Under the pieces are notes generated by a model, which was given only the letters and a program-made list of their open reading frames with translations, made no database searches and was not told the DNA's origin. 64,000 bases of DNA from Ruminococcus sp. (lineage in GTDB: Bacteria; Bacillota; Clostridia; Oscillospirales; Ruminococcaceae), in contig JAJQEI010000038.1 of the NCBI GenBank assembly GCA_021201755.1, positions 21,740 through 85,739 on the forward strand. The letters are read 5' to 3'. Below, one piece after another: positions 55,598 through 64,000 of this stretch. Positions within the stretch are counted from its first letter, which is position 1; every line of letters begins with the position of its first letter. Position numbers and translations under genes: made by a program.

Positions 55598-57328
55598 ATG
55601 AAAAAAACATTAGCTATCATCGCAGCAACAGCCGTTCTGGCAGCTGCAACTTTAATCCCGTGTTTGTCGAGCGGGATCATGGCTTCGGCAGCGACAGCGA
55701 ATACCATTACAATCACGCAATCCACCAGTGACACGGCAAGTCATACATACTCTGCTTATCAGATCTTCACCGGTGAGTTGCAGGACGATGGATCGCTTGA
55801 AAACGTTCAGTGGACAACTGATTTCAATGACTTGGCTGGCTATATTGCGGAAAATTCTACGACTTACTCGACGATCGGTTCTGATTTCTCCAGCAGCATG
55901 ACCGCAGCCATTGCTGCCGCTGCTCTGGAGAATTACAACGACAATTCCGACGAGATTCAAGAGTTCGCCACCGCCGTTGCGGCTTATATTGAAAGCAAAA
56001 CCATCAGTGCAACAGCCACCGGCACAGGTACAGGTGATGTTGAGATTTCGGGCATCACATCTGACGGTTATTATTTCATTCAGGACACCACGGATAATAT
56101 GACTGAAGGTGCTTACACCCGTTACATCTTGGTGAATATGGATGCGGATACAGGCCTGGAGGTTGACGTAAAATCTGGCTTACCCACCGTCGAGAAAAAG
56201 GTGAAGGAAAATACAAAGACAGTAGAATACGATACTGAAGGCTTGGGGACGGAAACAATCGTTGGTGAAGATTACAACGACGTTGCCGATTACAGCATTG
56301 GCGATTCCATCGAGTTCGAACTCATCGGCAGCTTGCCCGAGAATTTCTTCGATTACGACACCTATTACTACCAGTTCATTGATACCATGTGCAAGGGTTT
56401 GACGCTGGATATTGCTGGGGGATCGAGTACCTCTCTTGACACCGGCGACTTCACCATCTACGTGGGCGACACCACAAACGGTCGGGGAACAACGGTCATC
56501 AACACCAATTGTTACACCGTTACTGACAATTCCGGCAGCGGTTTCATCATCACATTCGGCGACTTGACTGACATCGAGGATACAAATGGTGATGATATCA
56601 CGTTAAATGCAGATTCCCTCATCTATGTAATATACACCGCTTACCTGAATGAGGATGCAGTGATTGGTCTGGACGGGAACGAGAATGAAGTTTATCTGAT
56701 CTATTCCAATAACCCGAATTCTGGCGGCAAGGATGACCACGGTCAAACACCGGAAGACAAAAATATTGTCTTCACTTATGAGCTGGACACTACCAAAATT
56801 GACGTCAACACGCAAGAAGGACTAGAGGGTGCAGAGTTTAAACTGTACTATGAAGAAAGCAGCACGAAATATTATGTTCAAGTTGACAGCAGCAACAAAG
56901 TTACTGATTGGACGACGGATGAAACTGATGCATCAGTTCTGACGTCTGGCACTGATGGTCTATTCAAAGTCATTGGTCTCGACGACGGCACTTACTACTT
57001 AGAAGAAACCAAAGCTCCAACTGGATACAACCTCTTGAGCGAAGCAGTGAAAGTCATGATTTCTGCAACTACTAAGAATAATCAGCAATGGACAACTACA
57101 GTTGATGCGGCTTTGACTAATTTGAGCGTTACAGTTGCTGACAATGAGCCTGGTACTGCTAGTGCAAGCACTGGTATAGTTGAGATTACCGTGGTAAATA
57201 AATCGGGTTCTACGATTCCGGAGACCGGCGGCATCGGTACAACCATCTTCTATGTAGTCGGCAGCGTTCTGGTTGCTGGTGCAGGCGTGCTGTTGATTAC
57301 GAAAAAGCGTGCAAAGAGCGCACAGTAA
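55598..57328 (+). CDS. SpaA-type major (backbone) pilin
   Basis: A 576-aa protein; ATG 55598 has AAAGGAG nine bases upstream. Signal peptide (KKTLAIIAATAVLAAATLIP) cut near ASA. The N-domain has SAYQIFTGELQDDG and SDGYYFIQDT. The Lys of LPTVEKKVKEN is a candidate pilin-motif linker. A Cna_B domain near the C-terminus shows GAEFKLYYEES and the E-box YYLEETKAPTGYNLL, required for isopeptide bonds. Sorting signal IPETGG, a helix, and a KKRAK tail. Sortase C would polymerise it. Starts 25 bp after the adhesin gene. Intact. Confidence 0.92.
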   Translation: MKKTLAIIAATAVLAAATLIPCLSSGIMASAATANTITITQSTSDTASHTYSAYQIFTGELQDDGSLENVQWTTDFNDLAGYIAENSTTYSTIGSDFSSSMTAAIAAAALENYNDNSDEIQEFATAVAAYIESKTISATATGTGTGDVEISGITSDGYYFIQDTTDNMTEGAYTRYILVNMDADTGLEVDVKSGLPTVEKKVKENTKTVEYDTEGLGTETIVGEDYNDVADYSIGDSIEFELIGSLPENFFDYDTYYYQFIDTMCKGLTLDIAGGSSTSLDTGDFTIYVGDTTNGRGTTVINTNCYTVTDNSGSGFIITFGDLTDIEDTNGDDITLNADSLIYVIYTAYLNEDAVIGLDGNENEVYLIYSNNPNSGGKDDHGQTPEDKNIVFTYELDTTKIDVNTQEGLEGAEFKLYYEESSTKYYVQVDSSNKVTDWTTDETDASVLTSGTDGLFKVIGLDDGTYYLEETKAPTGYNLLSEAVKVMISATTKNNQQWTTTVDAALTNLSVTVADNEPGTASASTGIVEITVVNKSGSTIPETGGIGTTIFYVVGSVLVAGAGVLLITKKRAKSAQ

Positions 57329-57420
57329 GGCTCTTTTGAGAATTTTTCAATGAACTTTCCCCAAAAATTAACCAAAACAACATCTACCTTTCTATAAGGT
57401 ATACTCCTATCCAATGAAAA

Positions 57421-57464
57421 CCTAATGTAAGCTTGCTGGTGTAAAAACGCCGGCGGGCATTAGG
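57421..57464 (+). promoter_or_regulatory. Strong mRNA hairpin between backbone pilin and sortase C
   Basis: A 12-bp stem (57431-57442 with 57447-57458, G-T pairs allowed, AAAA loop) is extended by CCTAAT with ATTAGG. The stem base touches the sortase ribosome site (GGAGGG 57464-57469). No T-run follows, so a role in mRNA processing or in lowering sortase translation relative to pilin is more likely than termination. Confidence 0.6.
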
Positions 57465-57473
57465 GAGGGTCGC

Positions 57474-58373
57474 ATGAGTATGAAGAGAAACAAATGGAGC
57501 ATAGTAACAACTGTAATCTTGATGATTCTTTTGCTGGTGGGACTCTCCGTGATGCTTTATCCGACAATTAGCGATTGGTGGAATGACCGAGTACAGACAA
57601 AAGTCATTTCGACTTATCAAGAAGTGGTTGCCCAGATGGACGACAGCGAAAAGGAAGAGATTCTTGCCGCCGCCCACGCCTATAACGAAGCACTCTACAG
57701 TCTTTTCGCTCCCCTTTCCGATTATGCGGAAATCGAGGGGTACGAAGAGACACTGGATATTTCCGGCACAGGCGTTATGGGTTATATCACCATCGATAAA
57801 ATCAATGTCGTTCTGCCGATTTATCACGGCACGTCGGCGGAGGTATTGAACATCGCCGTCGGGCATATGCAAGGTTCATCTCTGCCGGTGGGAGGCGAGA
57901 ATACCCATGCCGTGATTTCGGCGCACCGTGGTTTACCTTCCGCACGACTGTTTACCGACTTAGACGAACTTGTAGAAGGCGACACGTTTACGATTACAGT
58001 TCTCGACGAAGTGTACACCTACGAAGTCGAAACCATCTATATCGTCCTGCCGGACGAGGTGGACAAATTGGCGATTGTTTCCGGCGAAGATTATGTCACA
58101 TTGATGACTTGTACGCCCTATGGAATCAACACCCATCGCCTTTTGGTATGTGCCCACCGAATTGACACGGTCTATCCCAATACCGTGAAAATTTCCGCCG
58201 AAGCAGTGCAGATTGATGATTTATCGGTTGTGCCGTTTGTTGCAGTGCCACTGTTTTTATTGTTAATTCTAAAGTGGATTTTTGATGCACGGCGGAAGCG
58301 ACCGAATACCGAAAAAATTGCCGAAGAAATCATCGGCGAATTTCACGAAGACAAGGAGGGAGATGGCTCATGA
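57474..58373 (+). CDS. Class C (pilus-polymerising) sortase
   Basis: A 299-aa sortase with membrane helices at both ends. The catalytic His is in ISAHRGLPSARLF (~148), the Cys in LMTCTPYGIN (~212) and the Arg in THRLLV. GYITIDKINVVLPIYHGTS is typical of the class. Class C sortases join pilin subunits through the pilin-motif Lys. The stop overlaps the next start by 4 bp. Intact. Confidence 0.93.
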   Translation: MSMKRNKWSIVTTVILMILLLVGLSVMLYPTISDWWNDRVQTKVISTYQEVVAQMDDSEKEEILAAAHAYNEALYSLFAPLSDYAEIEGYEETLDISGTGVMGYITIDKINVVLPIYHGTSAEVLNIAVGHMQGSSLPVGGENTHAVISAHRGLPSARLFTDLDELVEGDTFTITVLDEVYTYEVETIYIVLPDEVDKLAIVSGEDYVTLMTCTPYGINTHRLLVCAHRIDTVYPNTVKISAEAVQIDDLSVVPFVAVPLFLLLILKWIFDARRKRPNTEKIAEEIIGEFHEDKEGDGS

Positions 58374-59524
58374 AAAAAACACGTTTGTTTAGTGGAATCC
58401 TCGCACTTTTGATGGGAGTTGTACTCTGCCTTGGAACAGTGCCGGCGTCGGCAAACGATGGAAATTTTGAACTGACAATTATTTGTCGGGTGAATAATGT
58501 GACGCTGTCTGATATGGAATGGACGGTTTATCGGGCTGGCGAAGTGAATCGCTGGGGTTATTACGAGTTAACGGGGCAGTTTGAAAATTTGCCTGTTTCC
58601 GTCGGTGAAATGACCACTTCAGAAATCATCGATACTGTCTCCACTCTGGAAAATTATGCAGTTCTCTATCATTATGACAGCTATGACGGCGGCAGAACCG
58701 ACGAGAACGGCGAGTTGGTGCTGGATGGCATGGAAGAGGGTGTTTATCTGCTTACCGGTAAATCAGTGGAAGTGGATAATGTGTATTATATTCCCTGTGC
58801 ATTTTTGATTTTCGTGACAGCGGACAGCACATATGAACTGGTTTATCCGAAATATGAAATCTGGGACTGGAATGCCAGCGTCGACGGTAACGCAACTTTC
58901 ACTTATACCATCACGAAAGTCTGGGAAGACAATGACGATGCGTCTTTGAGTCGGAGTTCTTCTGTTTCGCTGGATTTGTATTGCGACGGCGTGAAATACT
59001 GTTCGATTGTCTTAGATGAAGAAAATGACTGGACATATCGTTGGTCGGCGAGCAGTTATCACGATTGGAAGACCATTGAAACAGATGTGCCGGATGACTA
59101 CACCGTTGTCTACCGAACGGATAATAAACAATTTGTGGTGGTGAACACCTTGGAGGATTCCACCATCACTACCACGGCTGTTACGACTGATTCCGGCGAA
59201 GAGACGACAACTACCCTCACGGATGGCGGTACAATCGAAACGGGCGAGACAGGAACTACCTCCGGAGATACAGATGAGAACAGCGGCGGCACTACTACGA
59301 CAAAGAGCGGATCGAGTGGCGGAAATGTGAGCTATGTTTCCGGTAGGAACAGTTCCGGCGGCGGTTCGTCCGGCGGCAATTCTTCTTCTGGCGGAAGTTC
59401 CTCTGGCAGCAGTTCGAGCAGTACGAAGCTGCCACAGACGGGACAGTTATGGTGGCCCGTGCCGGTTCTGGCAGGTGTGGGACTGATTTGTCTGTGCATC
59501 GGCTGTCACACCCGGAAAAAGTGA
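58370..59524 (+). CDS. Minor pilin with LPQTG sorting signal
   Basis: A 384-aa protein, GGAGGG upstream. Signal peptide ends near ASA (about 30). A pilin domain with ELTIICRVNNVTLSDMEWTVYRAGE and the E-box-like EEGVYLLTGK is followed by a Cna_B domain (FTYTITKVWEDNDD...DYTVVYRTD). A Thr/Ser/Gly stalk of ~80 residues (GSSGGNSSSGGSSSGS) reaches the sorting signal LPQTGQ (~353), a helix and a basic tail. Likely the basal or wall-anchoring subunit. Intact. Confidence 0.87.
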   Translation: MKKTRLFSGILALLMGVVLCLGTVPASANDGNFELTIICRVNNVTLSDMEWTVYRAGEVNRWGYYELTGQFENLPVSVGEMTTSEIIDTVSTLENYAVLYHYDSYDGGRTDENGELVLDGMEEGVYLLTGKSVEVDNVYYIPCAFLIFVTADSTYELVYPKYEIWDWNASVDGNATFTYTITKVWEDNDDASLSRSSSVSLDLYCDGVKYCSIVLDEENDWTYRWSASSYHDWKTIETDVPDDYTVVYRTDNKQFVVVNTLEDSTITTTAVTTDSGEETTTTLTDGGTIETGETGTTSGDTDENSGGTTTTKSGSSGGNVSYVSGRNSSGGGSSGGNSSSGGSSSGSSSSSTKLPQTGQLWWPVPVLAGVGLICLCIGCHTRKK

Positions 59525-59535
59525 GAGGACTTTCC

Positions 59536-60180
59536 ATGAAAAAGTTACAGTCTCGAATTTGGATGATTATCGGGATTTGCATGATTCTGGCGGCGGTTGT
59601 ACTTTGTTGTTATAATGTGCGGCAGAATCAAAAGGGCGCAGAATATGCGGAATATGCTTTGGCACAATTGCAGGAGCTGATTCCGACGACTGCTGACGAT
59701 AAGGCGGAGGAGTCGGGCGATTCTTCTCAGGTTGATGAACTGGAACAGAGTGATATTTTGTCAGAATATGACATTCCTGAGAAAGAAACATTGATTGAGA
59801 TTGACGGGAGATATTATCTTGGGACGATATCGATTCCGGCGATTGGAATTGAATTGCCGGTGTTGAGCGAATGGAGTTATGCGAATTTGAAAATATCGCC
59901 CTGCCGCTATCAGGGTACTGTTGCGGAAGGAAATTTGATTATCGCTGCACACAACTATTCCTCCCATTTTGGAAAGATTAAGAATTTGAATCCAGGAGAT
60001 GAAATTTATTTTACCGATGGAGATGGAACGGTACATACGTATAAAGTTGTGCAAAGTGATTTGATTTATGGGTACAATGTTTCCGGTATGGAGGATGGCG
60101 CAGATGATTGGGACTTGACGTTGTTCACTTGCACTTGGAGTGGCACAAATCGTGTGACGATACGAGCTGTCGAAAAATAG
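59536..60180 (+). CDS. Second sortase (housekeeping/class B-D-like)
   Basis: A 214-aa sortase from ATG 59536, 11 bp after the pilin. One N-terminal helix, an acidic linker, then YYLGTISIPAIGIELPVLSEW, His in IIAAHNYSSHFGKI (~137), Cys in LFTCTWSGTNRV (~197) and the Arg two residues later. There is no C-terminal helix, so it is not class C. It may anchor the basal pilin (LPQTG) to the wall. Intact. Confidence 0.85.
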   Translation: MKKLQSRIWMIIGICMILAAVVLCCYNVRQNQKGAEYAEYALAQLQELIPTTADDKAEESGDSSQVDELEQSDILSEYDIPEKETLIEIDGRYYLGTISIPAIGIELPVLSEWSYANLKISPCRYQGTVAEGNLIIAAHNYSSHFGKIKNLNPGDEIYFTDGDGTVHTYKVVQSDLIYGYNVSGMEDGADDWDLTLFTCTWSGTNRVTIRAVEK

Positions 60181-60210
60181 GCTGCGGACGGTTTGATTCG
60201 CAGCTTTCTT
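60179..60210 (+). terminator. Terminator of the pilus operon
   Basis: GCTGCG (60181-60186) pairs with CGCAGC (60199-60204), followed by TTTCTTCTT. Confidence 0.65.
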
Positions 60211-60240
60211 CTTGCGAAAAATATTAAAAGAATATTAAAA

Positions 60241-60295
60241 TGTAAAAAAAAAAAAAAAAAAATTTTTTAAACAAATTTTTTTTGAAAAATAGCGA
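60241..60295. other. Poly(A)/poly(T) low-complexity tract
   Basis: A run of ~19 A, then T6 and T8 runs. No gene in 60211-60436 apart from this and the promoter. Confidence 0.8.
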
Positions 60296-60330
60296 AAATG
60301 CAAAATGCACTAAAAAAACTGGTTTTACGC

Positions 60331-60359
60331 TTGCAAATCATCAAATTGTGTGCTATAAT
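60331..60359 (+). promoter_or_regulatory. Promoter of the capsule/exopolysaccharide locus
   Basis: TTGCAA, 17-bp spacer, TATAAT. Confidence 0.65.
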
Positions 60360-60436
60360 ACTAATGTTATTTCAATAGGAAAAAAAGTGGGATTTTTTAA
60401 TTTTTGTAATTTATGGTTTTTGTTTAACATATATTT

Positions 60437-62080
60437 TTGCTGAATGATGTTTCAAAGCATAGAGACGTGAGAAAAGCAGAAGGTTCACAGGAAAAATATG
60501 AGTCGCTGAAAAGTGAAAGGATATGGAATAAGGATATGCCGTCATTAATCAAAAAAACTGGAAAAGCGAATCAAGGACGAGATGAAATACAGATTGATTT
60601 GGTGCAGTTGTTGAAAGCAGTTTGGAGAAAAATATGGTTGGTTATTATACTTGCCATTGTCGGGGCACTTTTGACGTTCTTGTACGCTAATTTTTTGGTC
60701 ACACCATAGTATGAGACATCCGTTTCACTGTATGTTAGCAATACTGAAGAAGCTTCTAATGAAAAAAATAGTCAAGATTTGACGACGTCTCGTTCTCTTG
60801 TAGATACTTATATTGTTATCTTAGAGAATGCTGTGGTGGAAAATGCTCTTTCGGATTATATGCTGGAAAATTACGATAGTGATTTATTGGCAAAGGCATT
60901 TACAATTCGGAAAAATTCGGATGGGACAAAATATATTTCCAATAGCGAGATTTCGAGTGCGACAACGTTATCTTCTGTTGATGAGACGGAAGTATTGCAA
61001 ATCACAGCGACAACAGCAAATGCTGAAGTTTCTGCAATTGTTTGTGATAGTTATGCTGCGATTGCACTGGATTATCTCACTCGAATTGTTAAGGCGGGTT
61101 CTGTAAAAGTCATTGGTGAAGCAATTGTTCCAAGTAGTCTGGTCAGTCCAAATGTATTGTGATATACTATGATGGGTGGCTTAGTCGGAATTGTTTTGGC
61201 ATTAGTGATTATTGTTTGTCTGGAATTGCTGAATAACAAGGTTCGTTCGGTAGAAGATATCGAAGAAAGAACAGGCTGTCTGGTAATTGGCGAGGTTGCA
61301 TCATTTAATGGATCAAAAAACAAAGATAGAAGTAGCGACATGGATCGTTCAAATCTACTGCTTACTTCTGGTAGTGTATCTTTTTATATTACAGAGAGCT
61401 ATAAGGCGTTGCGTACAAATTTTACATTTACAGTTAGCGCATCTGAACAGAAAAATGTGGTGATGACGAGTGCAAACCCCAATGAGGGAAAGTCTACAAC
61501 TGCATCAAACTTGGCAATTTCGTTGGCACAGATGGGGCATAAAGTGCTGCTCATTGATGCTGATTTGCGCAAACCTGTGCTGCACAGGATTTTTCAGATA
61601 GATAATTCCGGCGGTTTGTCCACAATGCTTTGTGGTATGCATGAACTGAAAGAAGTACTGCATGAGGCGGTCGTTGAAAATCTGGATGTTTTGCCGGCAG
61701 GTGTGATTCCACCAAATCCAGCGGAGCTGCTTGGCTCAAAGAAAATGCGTGAATTTTTGGATCAGGTCAATGACACATATGCCTATGTAATTCTTGATGC
61801 ACCGCCGATTAATACCGTAAGCGATGCGATAACAATCAATGGCGAAATAGCTGGTTTATTATTGGTAGCATGTTTCGATCGCACGAAGTATGATGACATT
61901 AATCGTGCTGTGAAAGCAGTGGAGTTTGCAAACTTGAATATCTTGGGATTTGTCTTGAATGATATTGCTGTAAAACATTCTTCCGGCTATTATAAATCTT
62001 ACTATAAGAATTATTATTACAAAGAATATAGTCATGATGAGGAAGGAAAAATGGAAGAAAATGGTGCTCGGGGGGGGTAA
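60437..62080 (+). pseudogene. Fused Wzz-BY-kinase (Wzc/CpsCD-like), two in-frame stops
   Basis: 547 codons in one register. The start is unsure (TTG 60437 or ATG 60536). The CpsC/Wzz part has helices at about 66-88 and near 250, and NSDGTKYISNSEI. The BY-kinase part shows Walker A SANPNEGKSTTASNLA, Walker A' LLIDADLRKP, Walker B VILDAPP, and a C-terminal Tyr cluster (YYKSYYKNYYYKEY), the autophosphorylation site. TAG (60707-60709) follows VTP and TGA (61160-61162) follows PNVL; Gln and Arg would fit. Firmicutes usually split these two parts. It controls chain length of the polymer. Confidence 0.85.
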
Positions 62081-62200
62081 AAACAGCGAGATAAAGGCGT
62101 AAAACACGAAGTGGAATTTCCGTAGAATGCAGTTCTAATTCGTCTATACAGTAAAACAATAACAATATACAGTGAAATAATAACAAGGGAATTGATGTAG

Positions 62201-62911
62201 ATGACAAAGATATCCGACAATGAAAATGGCTCACTTGTAGATTATCATGCAGATATTTTACCGGGGATTGACGATGGCGCAAAGAGCGTCGAGGAATTCA
62301 TGGAAATGTTGCAAGAATCTGCGAGGCAGGGCGTACAAATACAAGTTTTAACACCGCATTTTTATTGACACAAAGAAGAATCTGTAGCAACCTTTTTGGA
62401 AAAACGGCAGCAAGCGTATGAATCCATTCAGCATCAGACGGGTGTTTCGGAGATGCGGCTCGGTGCGGAGGTGGCATTAGAACTAGACATCAGTATGTGT
62501 GACAATATCGAGAAGCTTGCAATAGAGGGTACAAGGTTGATTTTATTAGAACCCTCTTACTATAGATTTCATAATTTAATGGTACAAGATATCTATCACT
62601 TAGAAAGAAACTTTGGTTTGAAGCTGGTTCTGGCGCATATTCACCGATATGTCAGGTTGTATTCCAAAGACCAACTGGCACAGTTGATGGCATTAAATGT
62701 GGTGTTTCAAATCAATGCAGATGCATTTGCAAACAAAAAGGAATGCAAATTTGCGAAGGAAATTTTGGAAAGTGGCAGAGAATTTATTTTTGGATCAGAC
62801 TGTCATAATATGTAGGAACGTGCGCCAAACTTGGATTTTTTGATGAAGTCATTGAAAAAATCAAGTTATTTAGAACGTTCAAATGCAGTGCTTGAGCGAT
62901 ATAAGACATAA
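62201..62911 (+). pseudogene. CpsB/Wzb-like PHP-family tyrosine phosphatase, two in-frame stops
   Basis: 236 codons from ATG 62201. PHP motifs: DYHADILPGIDDGAK (usually HSH; the second His is Asp here), TPHFY, GAEV, LAHIHRY and GSDCHNM. TGA (62366-62368) follows TPHFY, where Trp is common, and TAG (62813-62815) follows DCHNM. It would dephosphorylate the BY-kinase upstream. The His-to-Asp change removes a metal ligand, so activity is doubtful even without the stops. Confidence 0.85.
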
Positions 62912-62920
62912 GGCGATAGA

Positions 62921-63732
62921 ATGGGCTATCAGACGAAGGCTGCATTGGACAGCGAAAAACAGGAAAAAACATTGAAAATTGAATTAAGTAAAAAACAGCT
63001 GGAAGAACTAAAGAATGCTAATACGGTCACAGAATATCCAATATTACATTTTGACGACGAGGCGTTACAGTTTCTCGCTGATGGCGTCAATGAGATGCTG
63101 CAATATAGTGAAATTTAGCCAAATAATGGAAGAATATATCGAGTTCTAAAGAGAACGATGGATATTTCATGTGCAAGTGTTGCACTTCTTTTATCTGCAA
63201 TTCCAATTTTTGTGTTCGCTGCATTAATTTACATAGAAGATGGCGGAAATCCTTTTTTTCACAGGAGAGAATTACTAAAGATGGAAAGGCTTTTCGAATG
63301 TATAAGCTGCGTTCTATGTGTGTGGATGCGGAAGAGAAGTTTAAAGAAGTGCAAGCACAAAATCAAACGGATGGCATAGCGTTTAAAAGCGAAGAAGATC
63401 TCAGAATCACAAAAATCGGAAAATTTATTCGCCGAACGAGTATTGACGAATTGCCGCAGTTCTGGAATTTTTTGAAAGGTGATATGTCATTGATTGGTCC
63501 ACGACCGCCATTACCACGAGAGGTTGTGCTATACACGCCTTATCAAATGCAGCGACTTTTGGTAAAAGGAGGGTTAGCTTGTACTGCACAAGTGGAAGGC
63601 AGGAGTAATTTGCCGTTTGACGAATGGGTCGATTATGACATACAGTACATCAAAACTCGCTCTTTTCGTACCGATGTGGTACTTTGTTTTCGAACTCTAA
63701 AAGCAGTGTTTCATGGAAAGGATGCAAAGTGA
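62921..63732 (+). pseudogene. Priming polyprenyl-phosphate sugar transferase, stop and frameshift
   Basis: Starts ATG 62921 with a ~65-residue soluble N-terminus (QTKAALDSEKQEKTLKIEL...), cut by TAG (63116-63118). The frame resumes RIYRVLKRTMDISCASVALLL, the membrane hairpin, up to DGGNPFF. One T lost in the T7 run near 63259 shifts the frame. The catalytic part follows: SQERITKDGKAFRMYKLRSM, RRTSIDELPQFWNFLKGDMSLIGPRPPLP, VKGGLACTAQVEGRS. It transfers the first sugar phosphate to undecaprenyl phosphate. The N-terminal fragment could be mistaken for a separate small gene. Confidence 0.82.
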
Positions 63733-63875
63733 TGAATGATTTGGAGAAGTTTAGGAAGCAGTTACAAGCGATTATTACTGATAGATATGATGGCTGTTTG
63801 GATGATTGTTGTGAGAATGGTTTTACGAAATATCGGTGGAAATTCAACAATCTAGTTGTAGTAAAAGTTACATAA
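63732..63875 (+). CDS. Small hypothetical protein
   Basis: 47 aa, its ATG overlapping the stop of the sugar transferase by one base. Sequence has LEKFRKQLQAII and a CxxxCC cluster, with no recognised domain. It could be a real small gene or the start of a broken one. The last 125 bp of the window hold nothing I recognise. Confidence 0.4.
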   Translation: MNDLEKFRKQLQAIITDRYDGCLDDCCENGFTKYRWKFNNLVVVKVT

Positions 63876-64000
63876 ATTGGGTGATTTTAAACAAACCATA
63901 TACGTTTGAGACAATGTTTACCCAACAAAAAAAGTTTTAAATCTTAGCGTCAGCGCCACTATTTTTCACATTAATTTTGAGCCGAAAAACGGCGTTAAAT

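Noticed and set aside
62921..63118. Independent 65-aa gene before the sugar transferase
   Set aside because: It is in the same register as the downstream membrane hairpin, with only a TAG between, so it is the N-terminus of that gene.
63240..63280. Phase variation of the sugar transferase through the T7 run
   Set aside because: A run of seven is short for a phase-variable tract, and a separate TAG in the same gene would keep it off in either phase.
4496..63732. Stop-codon reassignment (recoded TAG or TGA)
   Set aside because: All three stops occur inside genes, intact genes also end at standard stops, and long genes such as the 8.7-kb adhesin contain none in frame. No suppressor tRNA is seen.

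Overview
The window reads as chromosomal DNA of a low-GC, spore-forming, Ruminococcus-like Clostridium (Firmicutes). Support comes from spoIIGA-sigE, strong sigma-A promoters (TTGACA-17-TATAAT), AAGGAGG ribosome sites, a SpaA-type sortase pilus, zinc-ribbon membrane proteins and a fused AdhE. The species is not determinable from the sequence.

Layout. (1) 0-13.9 kb is mostly housekeeping: a DHHW/MBOAT O-acetylation pair, an NfeD/SPFH membrane pair, a broken HAD phosphatase, tRNA-Leu, a secreted CAP-domain protein, a broken adhE coupled to an APH-like kinase, spoIIGA-sigE, bioY with a probable BirA operator, and tRNA-Trp, tRNA-Ser and tRNA-Leu. (2) 14.1-34.0 kb, all on the + strand behind one strong promoter, is an unusual signalling island. 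It encodes soluble multi-zinc-ribbon proteins, a TerY-like vWA protein, a PP2C phosphatase, a Ser/Thr kinase, a zinc-ribbon/FHA/ABC-ATPase fusion with its permease, a GH3 lipoprotein, and a family of membrane proteins built as N-terminal zinc ribbon, one membrane helix, Thr-rich stalk and a variable ectodomain (C-type lectin, beta-propeller-like, SH3-like, discoidin-like). This is the best candidate for a poorly described system. (3) 34-42.5 kb: an SDR, xylulokinase, an NAD(P)HX-epimerase-like protein, a YwaF-like membrane protein, tandem zinc-ribbon membrane genes that share an operator with a neighbouring two-component system, and a Sel1 protein. (4) 42.5-60.2 kb: a MacB-like ABC transporter and an intact pilus operon (signal peptidase, 2891-aa adhesin with an SGNH domain nested in a Cna_B domain, backbone pilin, two sortases, minor pilin). 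(5) 60.3-63.9 kb: start of a capsule/exopolysaccharide locus (fused Wzz-BY kinase, CpsB-like phosphatase, priming sugar transferase), every main gene interrupted.

How the parts fit. The island has the parts of a phosphorylation circuit (kinase, phosphatase, FHA reader, vWA scaffold) joined to an exporter-like ABC pair and a set of surface receptors that keep their zinc ribbon in the cytoplasm. This reading is inferred from domain composition and gene order.

Caution. Nineteen otherwise readable genes carry in total 22 in-frame stop codons (9 TAG, 7 TAA, 6 TGA) and about 7 small indels, while the 8.7-kb adhesin gene, the 3-kb ABC gene and the whole pilus operon are clean. The disrupted genes are reported at full length as pseudogenes. 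Whether this is real decay or sequence error cannot be settled from the window alone.
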